Below, in pieces: positions 15,200 through 15,692 of a DNA stretch of 15,692 nt. The stretch's first letter is position 1; every line of letters starts with the position of its first letter. The notes beneath the pieces were generated by a model. That model was not told the origin of the DNA and did no database searches. It was given only the letters and a program-made list of their open reading frames with translations. Position numbers and translations under genes: made by a program. Origin of the DNA: Nostoc sp. GT001 (lineage in GTDB: Bacteria; Cyanobacteriota; Cyanobacteriia; Cyanobacteriales; Nostocaceae); assembly GCF_030382115.1 (NCBI RefSeq), contig NZ_JAUDRJ010000003.1, forward strand, positions 4,155,027-4,170,718, given 5' to 3'.

Positions 15200-15215
15200 C
15201 CGACCGAATGGTCTG
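15200..15215. promoter_or_regulatory. Probable operator of the TetR regulator
   Basis: CCGACCGAATGGTCTG is an imperfect palindrome with GACC-N4-GGTC at its core, in the AT-rich region upstream of tetR. GACC/GGTC half-sites are common for TetR-family repressors. GGTCTG also occurs at 14541-14546, between tetR and the thioesterase gene. Confidence 0.6.
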
Positions 15216-15290
15216 ATTTAAAATATCATGATAGTTGCTTGTAAGTCAATATTTTTTCAACACTGAGTAAAGAACTAGGCATTGGCTATA

Positions 15291-15463
15291 GCCAAAGTTT
15301 GCCAATGCAGACTTCACCTGGTTATAGACGCCGTTAGTTTTGATGCTACCCCACCATAATTAATCAGGATTTTGGCATTACCAGGAATTTCAGCAGCAAT
15401 GTTGGCGATTTGACCTTTGCCAAACAGAATTTTGACTTGATTGCAAAAAACAAAGTTTTCCAT
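15291..15463 (-). pseudogene. Remnant of a YqhD-type iron-containing alcohol dehydrogenase
   Basis: From ATG 15463 the frame reads MENFVFCNQVKILFGKGQ and on to AKILINYGG, which matches the N-terminus of NADPH-dependent butanol/aldehyde reductases of the YqhD/BdhA type. After GG a base is missing near 15348-15353: the original frame stops at 15314-15316, while the next frame continues the expected GSIKTNGVYNQVKSALANFG. Similarity then ends near 15291. About 60 of roughly 385 residues remain, without the metal site, so the gene is dead by frameshift and truncation. Confidence 0.75.
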
Positions 15464-15587
15464 GAGTCATTAAACTAGGGAATCGAAATTGACCTTGAGT
15501 ATTGTAATCACTTTCAGGATGTTGCCTAATTGCAGCATAATGCGATATATCGCGTCTCTACAAAGTTTGGAATTATCCTTATGCTTA

Positions 15588-15692
15588 CTAACTTGTAGGT
15601 AAATTTTTGAGCAACCAGTCCGTAGGGAGTTTGACTGACTGCGGTGTATTATCCAGATAATGAGCGATATACAACGCGAATACGCTGGACGT
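15588..15692 (-). CDS. 3' end of an unidentified gene, cut by the window edge
   Basis: An open frame enters at 15692 and ends at TAG 15588-15590 after 34 codons. The peptide ALYIAHYLDNTPQSVKLPTD is protein-like in composition and ends in WLLKNLPTS. I do not recognise the family. A 12-bp palindrome GCGATATATCGC (15542-15553) lies downstream of the stop. Confidence 0.45.
   Translation of the reverse strand, partial: TSSVFALYIAHYLDNTPQSVKLPTDWLLKNLPTS

Noticed and set aside
15542..15553. Palindrome GCGATATATCGC as an attachment or origin site
   Set aside because: A single 12-bp palindrome without repeats or an integrase; chance or a HIP1-like word is more likely.

Overview
The window comes from a heterocyst-forming filamentous cyanobacterium (Nostocales). 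The evidence is the many HIP1 octamers (GCGATCGC), Nostoc-type repeats (heptamer tandem repeats, a hairpin MITE, CRISPR repeats ending in GGGATTGAAAC) and, above all, hetF next to a tandem array of NsiR1 small-RNA genes. That arrangement is known from Anabaena/Nostoc PCC 7120. The species cannot be named from this window.

Left part (1-1350): a CRISPR array with 14 identical 37-bp repeats and 13 intact spacers, with no cas gene in view. A 14th spacer has been split by a palindromic MITE of about 104 bp, followed by a 13-bp stub of a terminal repeat. Next (1479-3170) is a two-gene operon of a short-chain dehydrogenase/reductase and an SMP-30-like beta-propeller protein. It is followed by two hairpin repeats and a membrane-anchored ABM-domain protein (3394-3960).

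Centre (4055-8380): hetF (minus strand; CHAT protease-like domain, one membrane segment, TPR-like C-terminus). Upstream of it lie 11 recognisable NsiR1 units on the opposite strand. Seven are full length with a -35-like TCCGGA/TCCGGT/CCCGGA box, a TAGAAM-like -10 box and a U-tailed terminator. One is diverged and three are promoterless fragments. Part of the array has grown by duplication of a unit of about 308 bp. In PCC 7120, NsiR1 is HetR-dependent and acts as an antisense inhibitor of hetF translation; the orientation here fits that.

Right-centre (8705-13058): an FHA-domain protein and an SpkB-like Ser/Thr kinase (zinc ribbon, kinase domain, pentapeptide repeats), both on the minus strand, suggest phosphothreonine signalling. 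A squalene/phytoene-synthase-family protein follows, with an Asp-to-Asn change in its second aspartate motif.

Right part (13059-15692): a long AT-rich non-coding stretch with a terminator-like structured element inside a MITE-like inverted repeat; then a TetR regulator and a hotdog thioesterase on the minus strand, with an operator-like palindrome upstream of the regulator. Beyond that are a frameshifted, truncated remnant of a YqhD-type iron-containing alcohol dehydrogenase and the 3' end of an unidentified gene that runs off the window.

The strongest biology is the hetF/NsiR1 locus. It is not a new system, but its copy-number structure, promoter variants and truncated units look lineage-specific. 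The MITE inside a CRISPR spacer is the other clear structural event.
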